64,000 nt of DNA from Stachybotrys elegans (lineage: Eukaryota > Ascomycota > Sordariomycetes > Hypocreales > Stachybotryaceae). This document shows positions 29,113 through 39,676 of the stretch, piece by piece (the first letter of the stretch is position 1; every line of letters starts with the position of its first letter). Position numbers and translations under genes: made by a program. The notes under the pieces are model-generated. The model did not search any database. It saw only the letters and a program-made list of their open reading frames with translations, and was not told the origin of the DNA. Location of the stretch: contig JAGPNK010000005.1 in the NCBI GenBank assembly GCA_020746835.1, positions 2,170,001 through 2,234,000 of the forward strand, in the 5' to 3' direction.

Positions 29113-30358
29113 CTATTCCTTTCGCCCGAACATGAAGCTGAAGTTCATATAACGGTGGACACCTTCGCACTCAAGCGCTTCTTCTGCACGCCCAATCATG
29201 GCCTTGCCCTCCTCCCTGGAGATTCCCATGGCCTCGAACGGCTTGGCTGCATAGGCGTCTAGGGACTCCCGTACGTATTCCCTCATCAACACTCCAATAA
29301 TGCGCATGTCCGTATCTTGGGGCCATGCGGATATTGGTATCTTGGTTGTTACCTGCTGAATATTCACAAACCCTGTCCTCTTCATAGCGTCCTCGAGCAT
29401 GCCTGGCTCAAACGCTGTGCACCCGAGCCTTCTCATGCCCTCGACAGCAAGGTCGTTGAAGACCGCCAAGGCATCATCGTCCGTCATCGTTCCATCGTCG
29501 CAGAGGATCCGGGGTGCGAACTCCTGAAACTCGACCCATCCTCCAGATCGAAGATGACTAAAAGTGCATGTCAACTCAGTCTTTCTCTGATGCGCCGGCG
29601 GCGCTCACCTATGCGCCTCTCTGAGGATCCCGTGGAGATTTCGCAGCACGCCCGCCACACTTCGAAAGTGCACAAGGTCGATATCGTTTCCGTGCAGCCA
29701 GTCCAGTTCTTCGCAGTCCTCAACAAACATGCGGGCGTTCACCGGCAGCCACGTTGGCTGGATGGGGGATAAGTCTGTCCCGATCACACTCGCACTGGGG
29801 TATAAGTCGGCGACTATATATCGTCAGCAGCCTCCCACAGCCCGGAGATCCTAGGGTCGCACCGTCAATCGCCCAGCTACCTATACTCGCAGGTTAGCGT
29901 TCCCCCCCAGGTGGAGCTGCTACAACTCACCTGTGCCTGTGCCGATGTCAACAATCTTCTGAGGGTGCTCGCCAATATCCGAATAGAAGAGCCGATTCCC
30001 CTGGCTCATTGTCAGTTCAATAACAAGCAGCTGTGTTGTTTGTACCGCGCACAGTCACCTGCAACATCATGGCGTGCAGCGTTTCCTCCCGCTGCTGCTC
30101 CAGGATGTCGTTGGGCAGCGGATACCTTCCACACTGGTACCCATGATATCGACGGCCATGGATAAGCTCATACTGATCGGCGCTGGGCAGGATGGATGTC
30201 GACGATATGGATATCTCCTCTGATAGAGAACCTGCGTCGGCTTCATCCACCAGCTCGAACTCGTCCGTCTCCTGGTCGGTATCAGTATAAAGAGGCGCTA
30301 CTATTGATTGAATGTCGATGTCCATCGACTGATAAGAGATCACGCTTTCGTCAGACAT
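29113..30358 (-). CDS. LaeA-like SAM-dependent methyltransferase
   Basis: Five exons on the minus strand: 30059-30358, 29931-30000, 29863-29880 (only 18 nt), 29609-29813 and 29113-29557. Introns are 58, 50, 49 and 51 nt, and phases join to 345 residues. An acidic N-terminal tail (to about residue 60) is followed by the LaeA/TAM-type methyltransferase: YELIHGRRYHGYQCGRYPLPND, then motif I VDIGTGTG (exon 2 end), SWAID (the micro-exon), VIGTDLSPIQPTWLPVNARMFVED and SGGWVEFQEF. In this family these form the SAM-binding Rossmann fold. Relatives include LaeA, a nuclear regulator of secondary metabolism, and many uncharacterised paralogues. I infer a paralogue rather than LaeA itself, because no LaeA-specific partner context is visible and no metabolite cluster surrounds it. 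The start is the first ATG of MSDESVISYQ. Confidence 0.87.
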
Positions 30359-33300
30359 GTTGGTACAGGAAGTATAATCGCTAGAGAAAAAGTACAAGGG
30401 CGTCACGAGTCTGAGGATCGGCTATGCCTTATGATACTTTGCCTGCTGGCTGGCTGCCATGCCGGTTCTTGTTGCACGTCCGCTTGGCCACAGCATCTGT
30501 GTATTCTTCTGTGCCACAGTGGGCTTCTGACCTCAACGAAGCCACCCACAGCTCTCTGGGGGCCAAGGAGGCGGGGAGCTTCGGCGATGCTCAACTCGTT
30601 CGGTCAACCAGCCAACATTCCTGCGTCACGCGAGCTCAGCCGTCCTAGATGAGGGGTTCATCATTCCTTCATATGCAGCATGTGGGTTGGTGATGACGAT
30701 GGCGATTTCGGCGCGTCTAGACGCATCGCGATTCGGTCTTAAGATGAACCACACCACCCTCTTTCAGAAGCGAGCCAACCTGATTGGCAGGATAGGGATA
30801 TGTGATAATGATTATCTGGATGGAACAGCAGTCACGCCGCACCAAGGCCTCGTCTGAAAACGAGAGAATGCGCCAGCCTGTTGATTTGAGCTGTGGCTTG
30901 CGCGTGATGGGCGCACACTTGCTGTCCCGGATTAATCAGATTGACTTGCACCTTTGTACGTCGAGGTGTCACGCTCACCGCCCCGATGCATCGTCCTTCC
31001 GAATGAAGGCAGTCGCATGCGGCGCCCACCACCTTCGGCAAGCCTCCGACTTGCACACTTGTCAGTCTGACGCCGTGGCCACCGCCGTCTTGGGTGTGAC
31101 AAGGTCGGCGTCAATTCTGGCTGTCTGTGTAACGGCGTGCGACAAGCCATTCATCGTCATGAGCTTAAAAAGCAGACCTTGTGGGCTTGCACTGGCTCTT
31201 GGCTGCAGATCTGGCCTTTCCTGCATTACGACGGATGCTGACTCTTGATGCTGCTCGACATCGACGACGACCCTGCCTGGCTCCCGGTCCGACAGGGGAG
31301 CGTTATCGGTGTTGCACTTCATAAAGACGTGCCGGATCTACGTCGCACGCTAATAATCCTGCCGCCGCTGGCCTTGCCCTTGAACGTCGTCGCAGTAGCT
31401 AAGCATGTCAGTATGTTCTTCACATGTCGGGAGCGCTGCCATGGAAACTGATTCATGAGCTGACGTTGATTGCCCAGAGGACGAAAGCCCATCCCATGTC
31501 ACCCCTCACGCCCGCAAGTTCCGAATACAGTTGCTCCAAGGTCATTCAGGCTGCGACCCCGTGACTCGCGGGCAAATTTCGGTGTGGCACAGAATCCAGG
31601 AAACGGACTCTTCCATGTGGAAATTGAGGAGCTTGCCAGCGTGGCCCTGCAGCTCGGATCAGGCAATCTTCAAACAGCGACACCAGCACTAATCTTGTGA
31701 TTGCAGTTCGGACAATGATTTGCTGGCGAGCCAAGAGGCGCTAGGCGGTTCGATGAGCTCCCAAGTCATCGAAGTGCGATTCAAGCCTCGTCGGGATACA
31801 AAGCTGCTACACCGCCCGCTAGTTGCAGGCAGCTGCCTCGAAATGGGCAGCTTTTGACATTCAGAATCCCCGCTAGCGATATGCGATATCCGTCGCACGT
31901 CACAAATCCACTTATGCCTGTGGGGTTCTGCCAGGGCTTCTGCCTCTCAGTGGTAGGCAACACACGAGCACTGGTACGAAGCTGTATCCAGCGGCTGTCT
32001 GTTGCACTTTGGACGCGCCGAGGGAGCTCCCCGCGGTCGGCGGTGTCTGCGGTCGATAAACGCCGGCTGTGCGAAGAGAAGCAGCCCTTCTCTCTCCCTC
32101 TGAGCCGCCGATGGTGAACCAGCCGCGCAAGGGAAATGGCGGCTGAGATGGCACAGTCCGCTTCCCGTCGCCAAGGCCCTGCACTAAGGGGATCCATCGA
32201 GCAGCAGCCTGGAGTTATTAGTTCGACGCCGGTACCTTTAGGACAAGGACCAAACTTCGAGAAGGTCGAACAATTCCATGGAAAAGGGAACGGGGGGCCC
32301 TACCGCGTTGGCTAATTTCTGCGTGTCCAAAATCCACCTGCATTTTTCGCCAATGTTGGACCACGTCTGAAGGCCCCGCGCATCCCTGGGTTGTCGGACG
32401 AGCTGCCTTAGCCGTGTCTGAATCCCCGAAACGAACTGTCCGCTATCCGCAGGGTACATAGTGTGTACCAGACAACCCCTCCTGAGGTCTAAAGTCAGGG
32501 CGTGGAATAGCATGGCACGCCCCAGTTGGTGGCTGTTACGGACGGCTCACTCACTCATGCATGGCCCAAACCCGCCACTCAACCGAGGTGGCTCTCGGAG
32601 TCGCCTTCTCCATCGGCGAACACACGAGCCTCCGACGCTGTGCCGCCGTGGCTGCAGCAGCACCAGCAGCAAGCAGGATGAAAGCCGAGACCATGGAAGA
32701 TTCGTAGCCACGGGTCGGAATCCATTGGCGCACACAGTCCGTGCTGGAAGGGTTTCTCACCTCTTGCAAATACCCGGTATGGTGGATTGACGCTGACCAT
32801 ATGTGCGGGGAGAGAGAGAAGAGGAGCAAATCGCGCGCTTCAATGACCCCCCGGCCACCCCCCCAAAATGCCAACACGGGCAGAGCCAGGCCAAGGCCTA
32901 TCATGAGCGTCATTTCAATATCTTCAGCCTCTTGAATCATACGCTACTAGTTTCAGGGATGTGTGGAAAATGCCGGGAGGATATGTCACGGACTGCGGCT
33001 CTGGCGACTCGTACCATCCAGGAGTGTTAGGAGCGAGCGACTAACGAGACAGAATAAGGACCTTGCTGGAGCTGGAGCCCGTCGGGTCGGGCGATGGCAC
33101 CAAGAATCAGGCCAGTCTGCAGGACTACTGGTCAGGCACAAGAATTGACACGTCGCGAGAGCACCAGCATCGGCACCAGCAACAACAGTGGCCAGCCAGG
33201 CCGTGCTGTGGCAGCTGAGTGCGCCCCGAAAAGCCACTGGGCGTGATGGGCTGCTACTCAAGCCAACGGCCCTCGACAATATATCCCACGCCTCTGGAGC

Positions 33301-33864
33301 TCCAGGCCTCCCAGGCCTCAAATCCATCCACCTGTGCTCCCCGCAATTATGTCATGCATCAAGGTCATCGTGGTATTCTGGGACCCTCCCGTAATTTGGA
33401 TTCCCGTTACGACTCCACCAGGCCGCCTACGCCTAGCCCGCAATCCATCATCCTATTCGTGCCCCAGACTCGTCGGAACCCTACCTAGACAGCTGCGCTC
33501 TGCTGTTGGGACTGACCCCTTTATACTTGGGACTGATCCTGCGAGCCAGCCAGGAGCCTGCGAGCGGAGGACCTTTTGGTGCCTGACCTGGATGTGTTTG
33601 CGCTACTCGTTCCCTGCGGACGGACCTCGCGCTGGTTCTCTGGTTCTTTTTGGTCCTCGAGATTGCATTCAGCATGCTGCTGTGGGAAACCTGCCACTTT
33701 GTGCTCTAAAAAAAAAAAATACCCCGTCCTCACCGATAGATCCATGAGTTTACCGATTGTCCTCTTCCAGGGCATGGTCTGAGACTGGCGCACCCTTTCT
33801 CTCAGCTCTTCTCATTCCTCTCCCTCTCTCCCTCCGTCTATTTCTCTCTCCTCTCCTTCAAAAG
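30359..33864. other. Gene-poor 3.5-kb interval
   Basis: Many overlapping open frames of 60-150 codons occur on both strands, none with a recognisable domain, a consistent splice structure or repeated-protein signature. A run of 12 A lies at 33708-33719. A CT-rich block at about 33795-33862 precedes the chitinase ATG as its core promoter. Either the region is true spacer and regulatory DNA or it holds a gene of a family I cannot recognise. Confidence 0.5.
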
Positions 33865-35195
33865 ATGGAGCATTCGTCGTCCTCGAACGCGGCTTCGCGA
33901 AGATCGCGGCTAGCGCAGAGCGTAGCCAGCGTTATGTACACAAACGCCGTCTACTTTCCCAACAGTCGCATCTACCAAGGAGACACACCGGGCATGATCA
34001 ACTACAGTTGCGTGAACCACGTGTATTACGCCTATGCAAATGTCTCGGCAGATGGTGGCGTGTTTGTATGTCCTTCTTTTCTCTGCCACTCTTTGCTTGT
34101 CTCTTCTTGGTTCCGAGACTGGGGAGAGGGGCTTTATATCACTCGTCAAGAAACTAACCTGGCCGCTACAGTTGAGCGACGAATGGGCAGATGCCAGAGC
34201 TCCCGTGGATGGAGTGCAGGGCGGACTCGGCTCCCTTATGCATCTCAAGCAGAAGCACCCCCATCTCCAGGTGCTCCTGTCCATCGGAGGGGGTAACTCC
34301 TCTCAAGCTCTACCGGTGGCTGCAGCCAGCACGCTTTCCCGAGACAACTTTGGGCGGTCAGTTCTTGGGTTGGTAGAAGCTTCTGGCTTGGATGGCATTG
34401 ATCGTGAGCACCTTCCCCGGAACAGCCATTCCTCAAGATTCAAGGCTAATGTTGCCTCGCTGCAGTTGTGTGGGAATATCCGAAGGATGCTAAACAGGGA
34501 CACGACTTCTTGGCCCTGCTGGCGGCAATTCGACTCTACCTGCCACAGGATAGATTCACCTTGACAGCGGCGCTTCCAGCCAATAAGGCCATCCTCCAAC
34601 ACATCGATCTGAAGGGGACGGCCGATTATCTGGACTTTCTCAACCTCATGACATATGACTTCTTTGGTCCATGGACAACCAAGACTGGACATCACGCACA
34701 GCTGTATGCCATGAACCGAGACGAACCCTCAGCGTCGCTCGGGGTGGGATATGTCATCTCTCGCGGGTTTCCATCGAAAAAGATACTCATGGGCATCCCT
34801 ACATATGGAAGAAGCTTCACCAACGCCACAGGCCCAGGTCAGCAGTACTCCGGTAGCGGCGGCCAGGATGGCATTATTGAGTACAACCAGCTTCCGCGCC
34901 CGGGCACGAAGGAGGTACTGGACAACCGATACGTCGCGGCACAATGTGTGGGGGCGGACGGAGGGTTCGTCACATACGATAATCCTGAAAGTGTCAAGGC
35001 CAAGGCTGGCTTCTGCAAGGAAAAGGGACTTGGGGTGAGTCAAAGCGGTGGCCTTGCCGGAATGACGCGGGAGCAAGAGGATGCTAATTAATGATGCGCA
35101 TGCAGGGGCTTTTCTACTGGAACGGGCCGGGCGATTCGAGGGACAAGGCAAGAAGCTTGGTTGCGGCAGGGTTCCGCGCACTGCATTCGTCATAA
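33865..35195 (+). CDS. GH18 chitinase-like protein without signal peptide
   Basis: Four exons: 33865-34065, 34172-34403, 34466-35034 and 35106-35195, giving 363 residues. Introns are 106, 62 and 71 nt with normal signals. The protein shows the GH18 TIM-barrel order: TNAVYFPNSRIY (strand 1), HVYYAYANV, VLLSIGGGNSS (SxGG), then the catalytic strand, LDFLNLMTYDFFGPW (MTYD), KILMGIPTYGRSF, GGFVTYDN and GLFYWNGPGD. The catalytic motif is split by intron 2 and spliced reads DGIDLVWEYP (residues 141-150). The catalytic Glu148 is kept, but the middle Asp of DxDxE is Val146. GH18 needs that Asp to orient the substrate acetamido group, so activity may be low or absent. With no signal peptide it should be cytoplasmic, as are some fungal GH18 members. 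The C-terminal insertion domain is short. Confidence 0.88.
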
Positions 35196-36798
35196 AGCGG
35201 GATGAGGAAAACAAAAGCAAAAAGAAAGCAAAAAGAGGACGGAACAGCACGGCAGGACGATAGTTCCAGCATGGTTGGCTCCTTGTGACAAGTCACATTG
35301 ACAGGCCCCTCCCCCCACTCGCAAGTTGGCGGGGACAGAGCATGGGCAAAGAGGTTTCTGGAGCGGGGTGAGGCGTTGCGGTATTCCTTTGACTTGGTCC
35401 GATTGGGAGGGCTTTACGATGATTATTACGACAAGCATGGCATATGACAAGCAATCTATAGAGAACGGGGGAAGGGGGGTAAAATGGCTTGAGGAATCCA
35501 GACACGATAGATATACGAAGGGAAAGAGGAGGCTGGAGGAGCTGGCGAGGCGGAGAATAAAAAGCGATATCCATGATAGACTTTGATAGACGGTGTGTGG
35601 GCGGGATCGATGGAGGTGGTGGAGGTGGTGGAGATGGTGATGGTGATGGGATGGCATTCGTGTTAAACTCGGCACACTTCTTTCATTCATCCATCCATCC
35701 ATCCATTGATTTCAGATTTCAGCCGCCCACCTTTATGGCAGCAGCTAAAGTGAAACGGGAAGCCGTTCCCTGGAAGAAAGTGTGACAGCCCCTCACAGTG
35801 ATGTTATCGGCATGCGCTGGCAGCCGCGTACCCGCATCAGATGAGCAGTGTGATGCACGAGATGCATTGGCCTGCATCGGTTGGATTCGGCAGGTTCGTC
35901 GGATAGAAAGCCAAGCCCTCGAGGTCGCCCACACCACGGGAGGTCTGTTGGGCCAGCGTGGTCTTACGAGGCAGGCGGGCATGGGCGGCATCCACCTATT
36001 CGGCGACAAATGGCAGAAGCCAAATGGCATATCTACATGCCTTGCATGGAAGGGGAGGGAAGAGACGAGGGCGGGGTGGAAGCGCTCTGGCTCCGTGCAC
36101 CATGACTTAAGTGATGTTAAGCGAATACATTTGTGCCTGGTAAGGCATATATATATGTATAAATGAAGTGGCATGCAAGGGATTGAGGCTGTCCAAGTGA
36201 AGAATTCCAAGAATGAGGACGATATTCATCGACAGCAAGTGCAGTCCGGACCCCTCCTCCTTTCGTTGGCCCGTACCTATATTACACAAAACAAGCATCT
36301 GCCACCGTCGGAACCCCGGAGCGGATTTCCAGAGATGCCTGGGCGGGTTGCATCATTTCTTAGGTGCCCGCCCCTTGCTGAGATGGCGAGTCACATGACG
36401 ATAAGATAGCCCGCTAAACGTCGGGTCCTCGCCTGACGGCATGCCTGCATGCCTGCATGTTTGCAGGTTGCCCATGTCTCTTAAAAGGGTGCCTGCATGC
36501 GTAAGTCGACTTCTTTCCGTCCCCTTGCCCATCATTTTAAAGGCAGAGTAAAAGGCCAAAAGCAAAGGGGAAAAGGAGAACCAAAGGGGGGAAGCATCCA
36601 GATGGAAACCACGTGCGGGAACACGCCGACGTAGAAATACCTACCTATCCCCAACAACGCCTCTTGCTCCGGAAACATCCTGACCACCACCCTTTCTTCC
36701 TTACTACCACTTTACCTCTCCCGCGTGCTGCTTCCCGCTTAAGATGCCCCATGCACAGCTGTCCGTGCCTATAGCCAGAGCGTTCCCGTCTGCCCGCC
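35196..36798. other. Intergenic, 1.6 kb
   Basis: This contains a GGAGGT/GGTGAT purine-rich microsatellite-like stretch (about 35610-35650) and a CATC tetranucleotide run (about 35688-35706). A TATA-like run of atatatatgtat lies near 36148. It serves as the promoter region of the polyQ gene. No gene is supported. Confidence 0.5.
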
Positions 36799-36918
36799 AT
36801 GTCGAGCCGCGATAATACCAAGGAAGAGCCGATGCCGGCGAGCATCATCAACCACAAGAGCAGCAACAGCTCCATCAACAACCGCCCCCCGACCGCGAAT
36901 ACCGGCGCCCTGCCTTCC

Positions 36919-36957
<39 letters not shown>

Positions 36958-37506
36958 GCCGAGACGACGGCATCCCCCGCGCCGGCGTCGCCCGGTGACG
37001 ACAACGACGACGACGAGTCCAAGCCCCCGTTCGAGCCGCTCTTCACGCTCCTGACGAACGTGACGAGGAATTCCACCGTGCACCCGCGCGTGCGGTACGT
37101 GTTCAGCGACGACGATGCCGCGAGCGTGCTGGCCGCCGAGGAGGGGAGCACGGCGCGCGCCGTGATTATCGACCTCGCGGCGGCGACGCCGGCAGAGGAG
37201 GACGAGGGAAGCGGCGGCGCTGGCGCTGGCGGGGGAGCTCGCTGGCGGATCGCCGGGGCGAGCAGCCTGAGCGGTGATTTTGCCGTGACGGACGCCTCGC
37301 TGGCCGCGCAGCAGGATGGCGCGCTGATGCTGCGCGTCGACGGCGTCGAGAGGGAGAGGCTGCCCGAGGAGGAGGAAGGCGGCGGCGGCGGCGGCACCGA
37401 GGATGTGGAGGGGTTGATGGAGGAGTTCCGGAGGAGGTTGGGGGTTCTAAGGATGGTGGTGAAGGAGGGCGAGAGGAGCGACGAGGAGGAGGATAAGGAA
37501 GAGTGA
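36799..37506 (+). CDS. Conserved-looking unknown protein with polyglutamine run
   Basis: A single exon of 235 residues. The N-terminus is polar (Asn/Ser-rich) and holds 11 consecutive Gln encoded by a pure CAG repeat. An acidic linker (DDNDDDES) follows, then the only block that looks structured: PPFEPLFTLLTNVTRNS followed by HPRVRYVFSDDD (about residues 75-105). A Gly/Ala/acidic region and a charged C-terminal helix (EEFRRRLGVLRMVV, EEDKEE) finish it. I do not recognise a Pfam-type domain. The PLFTLL/HPRVRYVFSDDD block looks like a conserved fungal motif, but I cannot name it. There is no signal peptide or membrane segment. Codon use is very GC-rich in the second half. Function unknown. Confidence 0.7.
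36922..36954 (+). repeat. CAG trinucleotide repeat, 11 units (polyQ)
   Basis: A pure CAG tract inside the coding region of the gene at 36799-37506, translated as polyglutamine. Pure repeats of this kind vary in length between strains. Confidence 0.95.
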
Positions 37507-37991
37507 GGCTTCAGTATGGAGGAGATGTGTGCTGGTGGACCAGTCACCGGACATGGCATTGTGGTTTTCCTATATATTACGGGCTGTTCACCATGAGGAC
37601 AGAAAGGAAGAGTGAAGGGTGGTGTCCAGCATTTGCTTCTGTTACCTAGTATGGCTTCCTTTTTTTTCGTCATTTGCGGCTTGGAGGGAGTTTTACGCAT
37701 CTGCTTTTTTTCTGTATCACGATGATTTTGCTCTACGATAGAGAAAGGCCGCAGGCATTCACTTCATCACGATGCCACCCATCATCTTCACTCGCTGATG
37801 CCAGAACAAGGCAGTGAAAGGGAAAAACAAAGACTTGTATTAAAGGATTCTCTACTATAACGCCCCATGATGCTAGAAACGAAGAAGGAAAAAAAAGGAT
37901 ACACTACTCCCCAAAAGCGTAAAGGAAATTTTAACAGAACATAAAAAAAGGAAACAAGCCGGCGAGAGTCCTTCAACACAAGATTGGTGTT

Positions 37992-38015
37992 TGTGTGTGT
38001 GTGCGCGCGCGCGCG
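37992..38015. repeat. TG/CG alternating dinucleotide tract
   Basis: Alternating TG units pass into alternating CG units. Such pure alternating purine-pyrimidine DNA can adopt a Z-form. It sits in a convergent 3' region. Confidence 0.85.
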
Positions 38016-38160
38016 AGCGCAGTAGACGGAGAGATAAGCTTTCAATGAGACGAGGGGTGTGGTATGTGGTGGTCGGACCGGGGCAAAAGTACAGACAACG
38101 CAGTCGGAAGGAGGGGGTGTTGGGGCGTTAGAACGGCGGGAGAGCAGTCTTCCCAGAAGA

Positions 38161-38163
<3 letters not shown>

Positions 38164-38191
<28 letters not shown>
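38164..38191. repeat. GA dinucleotide microsatellite
   Basis: About 14 uninterrupted AG units in the 3' flank of the syntaxin gene. Confidence 0.95.
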
Positions 38192-38193
<2 letters not shown>

Positions 38194-38333
38194 CGAGGAA
38201 ATGGGGGACCAAGATTGCTATATGTCGAACATGTAGTTTGTTGGTTTTATACATGCAATTCTCTCCAACACGTCCCAATGTGGATACTTTTTTGGTTCAT
38301 GATAGTAGCAGGAGCAGTGGTGGCAGCCGTCGT

Positions 38334-39676
38334 TTAGTTGGCCAGCTGGGGGAAGTGGATGCGCTCCCTTGCCAGGCGGACGACCTGCTCTGGTGCCTGG
38401 GAGTCGCGGATGGCTTGTGCGATGGCGCGGACTTGGAGTTTGGGAGCGGTGACGGTGGCGGCGAAGTCGACGATGGGGAAGTGCTCGAGCCCTCGCTTCG
38501 AGTTGTTGTTGCCGCCGCCGTTGTTGTTGTTTTGGGGCTGGATGACGAAGACGTAGATGAGGACGATGATGACAACGACGACAATGATGGCGACTGGGAA
38601 AAGGTCAGCATGGATATTCTTGTTTCCGAGGATTGGAGGGAGACGGGGGTTGACGAACCGCAGATACCCAGGCAGATCCACTTCTTCTTGCGAGTCTTGC
38701 GGGCGGTGTTGACGGCGACGCCAATCTCCTCGTTGCCCTTGTCCAGGTTCTCGACGACCTCCTCGCCCTTCTGCTCGATCTGGACAATGGCAGCCTCCTG
38801 CTGGACGACGAGCGTGTCCATGTCCTGGAACAGCTGGGCGAGCTCCTCCATCTGGCGCTCAATCTTCTGCAGGGCAGCGTGGCGGTCCTGGACGGCGCTC
38901 AGGGCGGCGCGCGCACGTCCCTGCCTGTCGCTCTGCATCAGGGCCTGGCTGAAGATCTGGCCGCCGTTGGGGTCCTCGACGGCGTCGCGCACCTCCTCGG
39001 GCGAGGCGTCTGGGCGGACAATCCGGTACTGGCGCGCCATCTGGTCCTGGGTGCGCTTGCGGAACTGCGACTCGACCTGCTGGTACTGCTGGATGGCCTG
39101 CTTCAGGCGGCGGTCCACGCGGCCGACCTGGGGGCCGTTCTTGGGGGAGCGCGACTCGGGGTTGGACTTGACGGTGCGGACGCGGTCGGTGAGGGTGCGG
39201 TAGAGGGCCATGGTTTCTGAGGAGAGGCCGTCGAGCTGGCGGTTCGAGGCGCTCGAGGACGAGCTGTCGGCGTCATCGAGGGTTCGCTGCTGCAGCATGC
39301 GGAGGGACTCGAGGTTTCGCTCGACCTCATCGATGCCGCGGTCGATGTCGCGGCACTCGTTGAGGATGGCGTTGGGGTCGCCGTTGGACATGTTGCCGGC
39401 GTTCTGCGTCAGGGGAGCCATCTCGACGTTGGAGCCGCCTATACTGTCAATATCCTGTCGCGCCATGTACGGTCCTTGGGTGCCTGCGCCTACCTCCGTA
39501 GTTGTCGTACTGGCGGTTGTAGCCGCCGGGAGCGGCATCCCGCTGGTCGTAGGGGTTCGATCCGCCGTATCTGGGGACGCTGGTCAGCCATCGATTCGGG
39601 CCGGGGATTGAGTACTGCCGGTCGGCGATGCGTGCGCGGAGCTCGCGAGGATAACTAACCCGTACTGTTGCGCCAT
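38334..39676 (-). CDS. sso1: Plasma-membrane syntaxin (Sso1-type Qa-SNARE)
   Basis: Four exons on the minus strand: 39660-39676, 39494-39570, 38668-39438 and 38334-38593. Phases join to 374 residues. The start MAQQYG lies in a tiny first exon, as is common for fungal syntaxins. A Gly/Tyr/Asn-rich N-terminus leads to the Habc three-helix region (about 50-200), then the SNARE motif (KIERQMEELAQLFQDMDTLVVQQEAAIVQIE, written here only in part as landmarks, about 225-280) ending in TARKTRKKKW. The transmembrane segment (WICL then VAIIVVVVIIVLIYVFVI) spans the last intron. It should act with a SNAP-25/Sec9 partner in exocytosis at the hyphal tip. Unusually, about 65 residues follow the membrane anchor, where syntaxins normally end within a few residues. 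Confidence 0.9.

Larger units (their letters stand above)
37507..38333. other. Convergent intergenic region with two microsatellites
   Basis: The 3' flanks of the polyQ gene and the syntaxin gene meet here. A TG run passing into a CG run lies at 37992-38015, and a GA dinucleotide run of about 28 bp at 38164-38191. No gene is supported. Confidence 0.6.
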
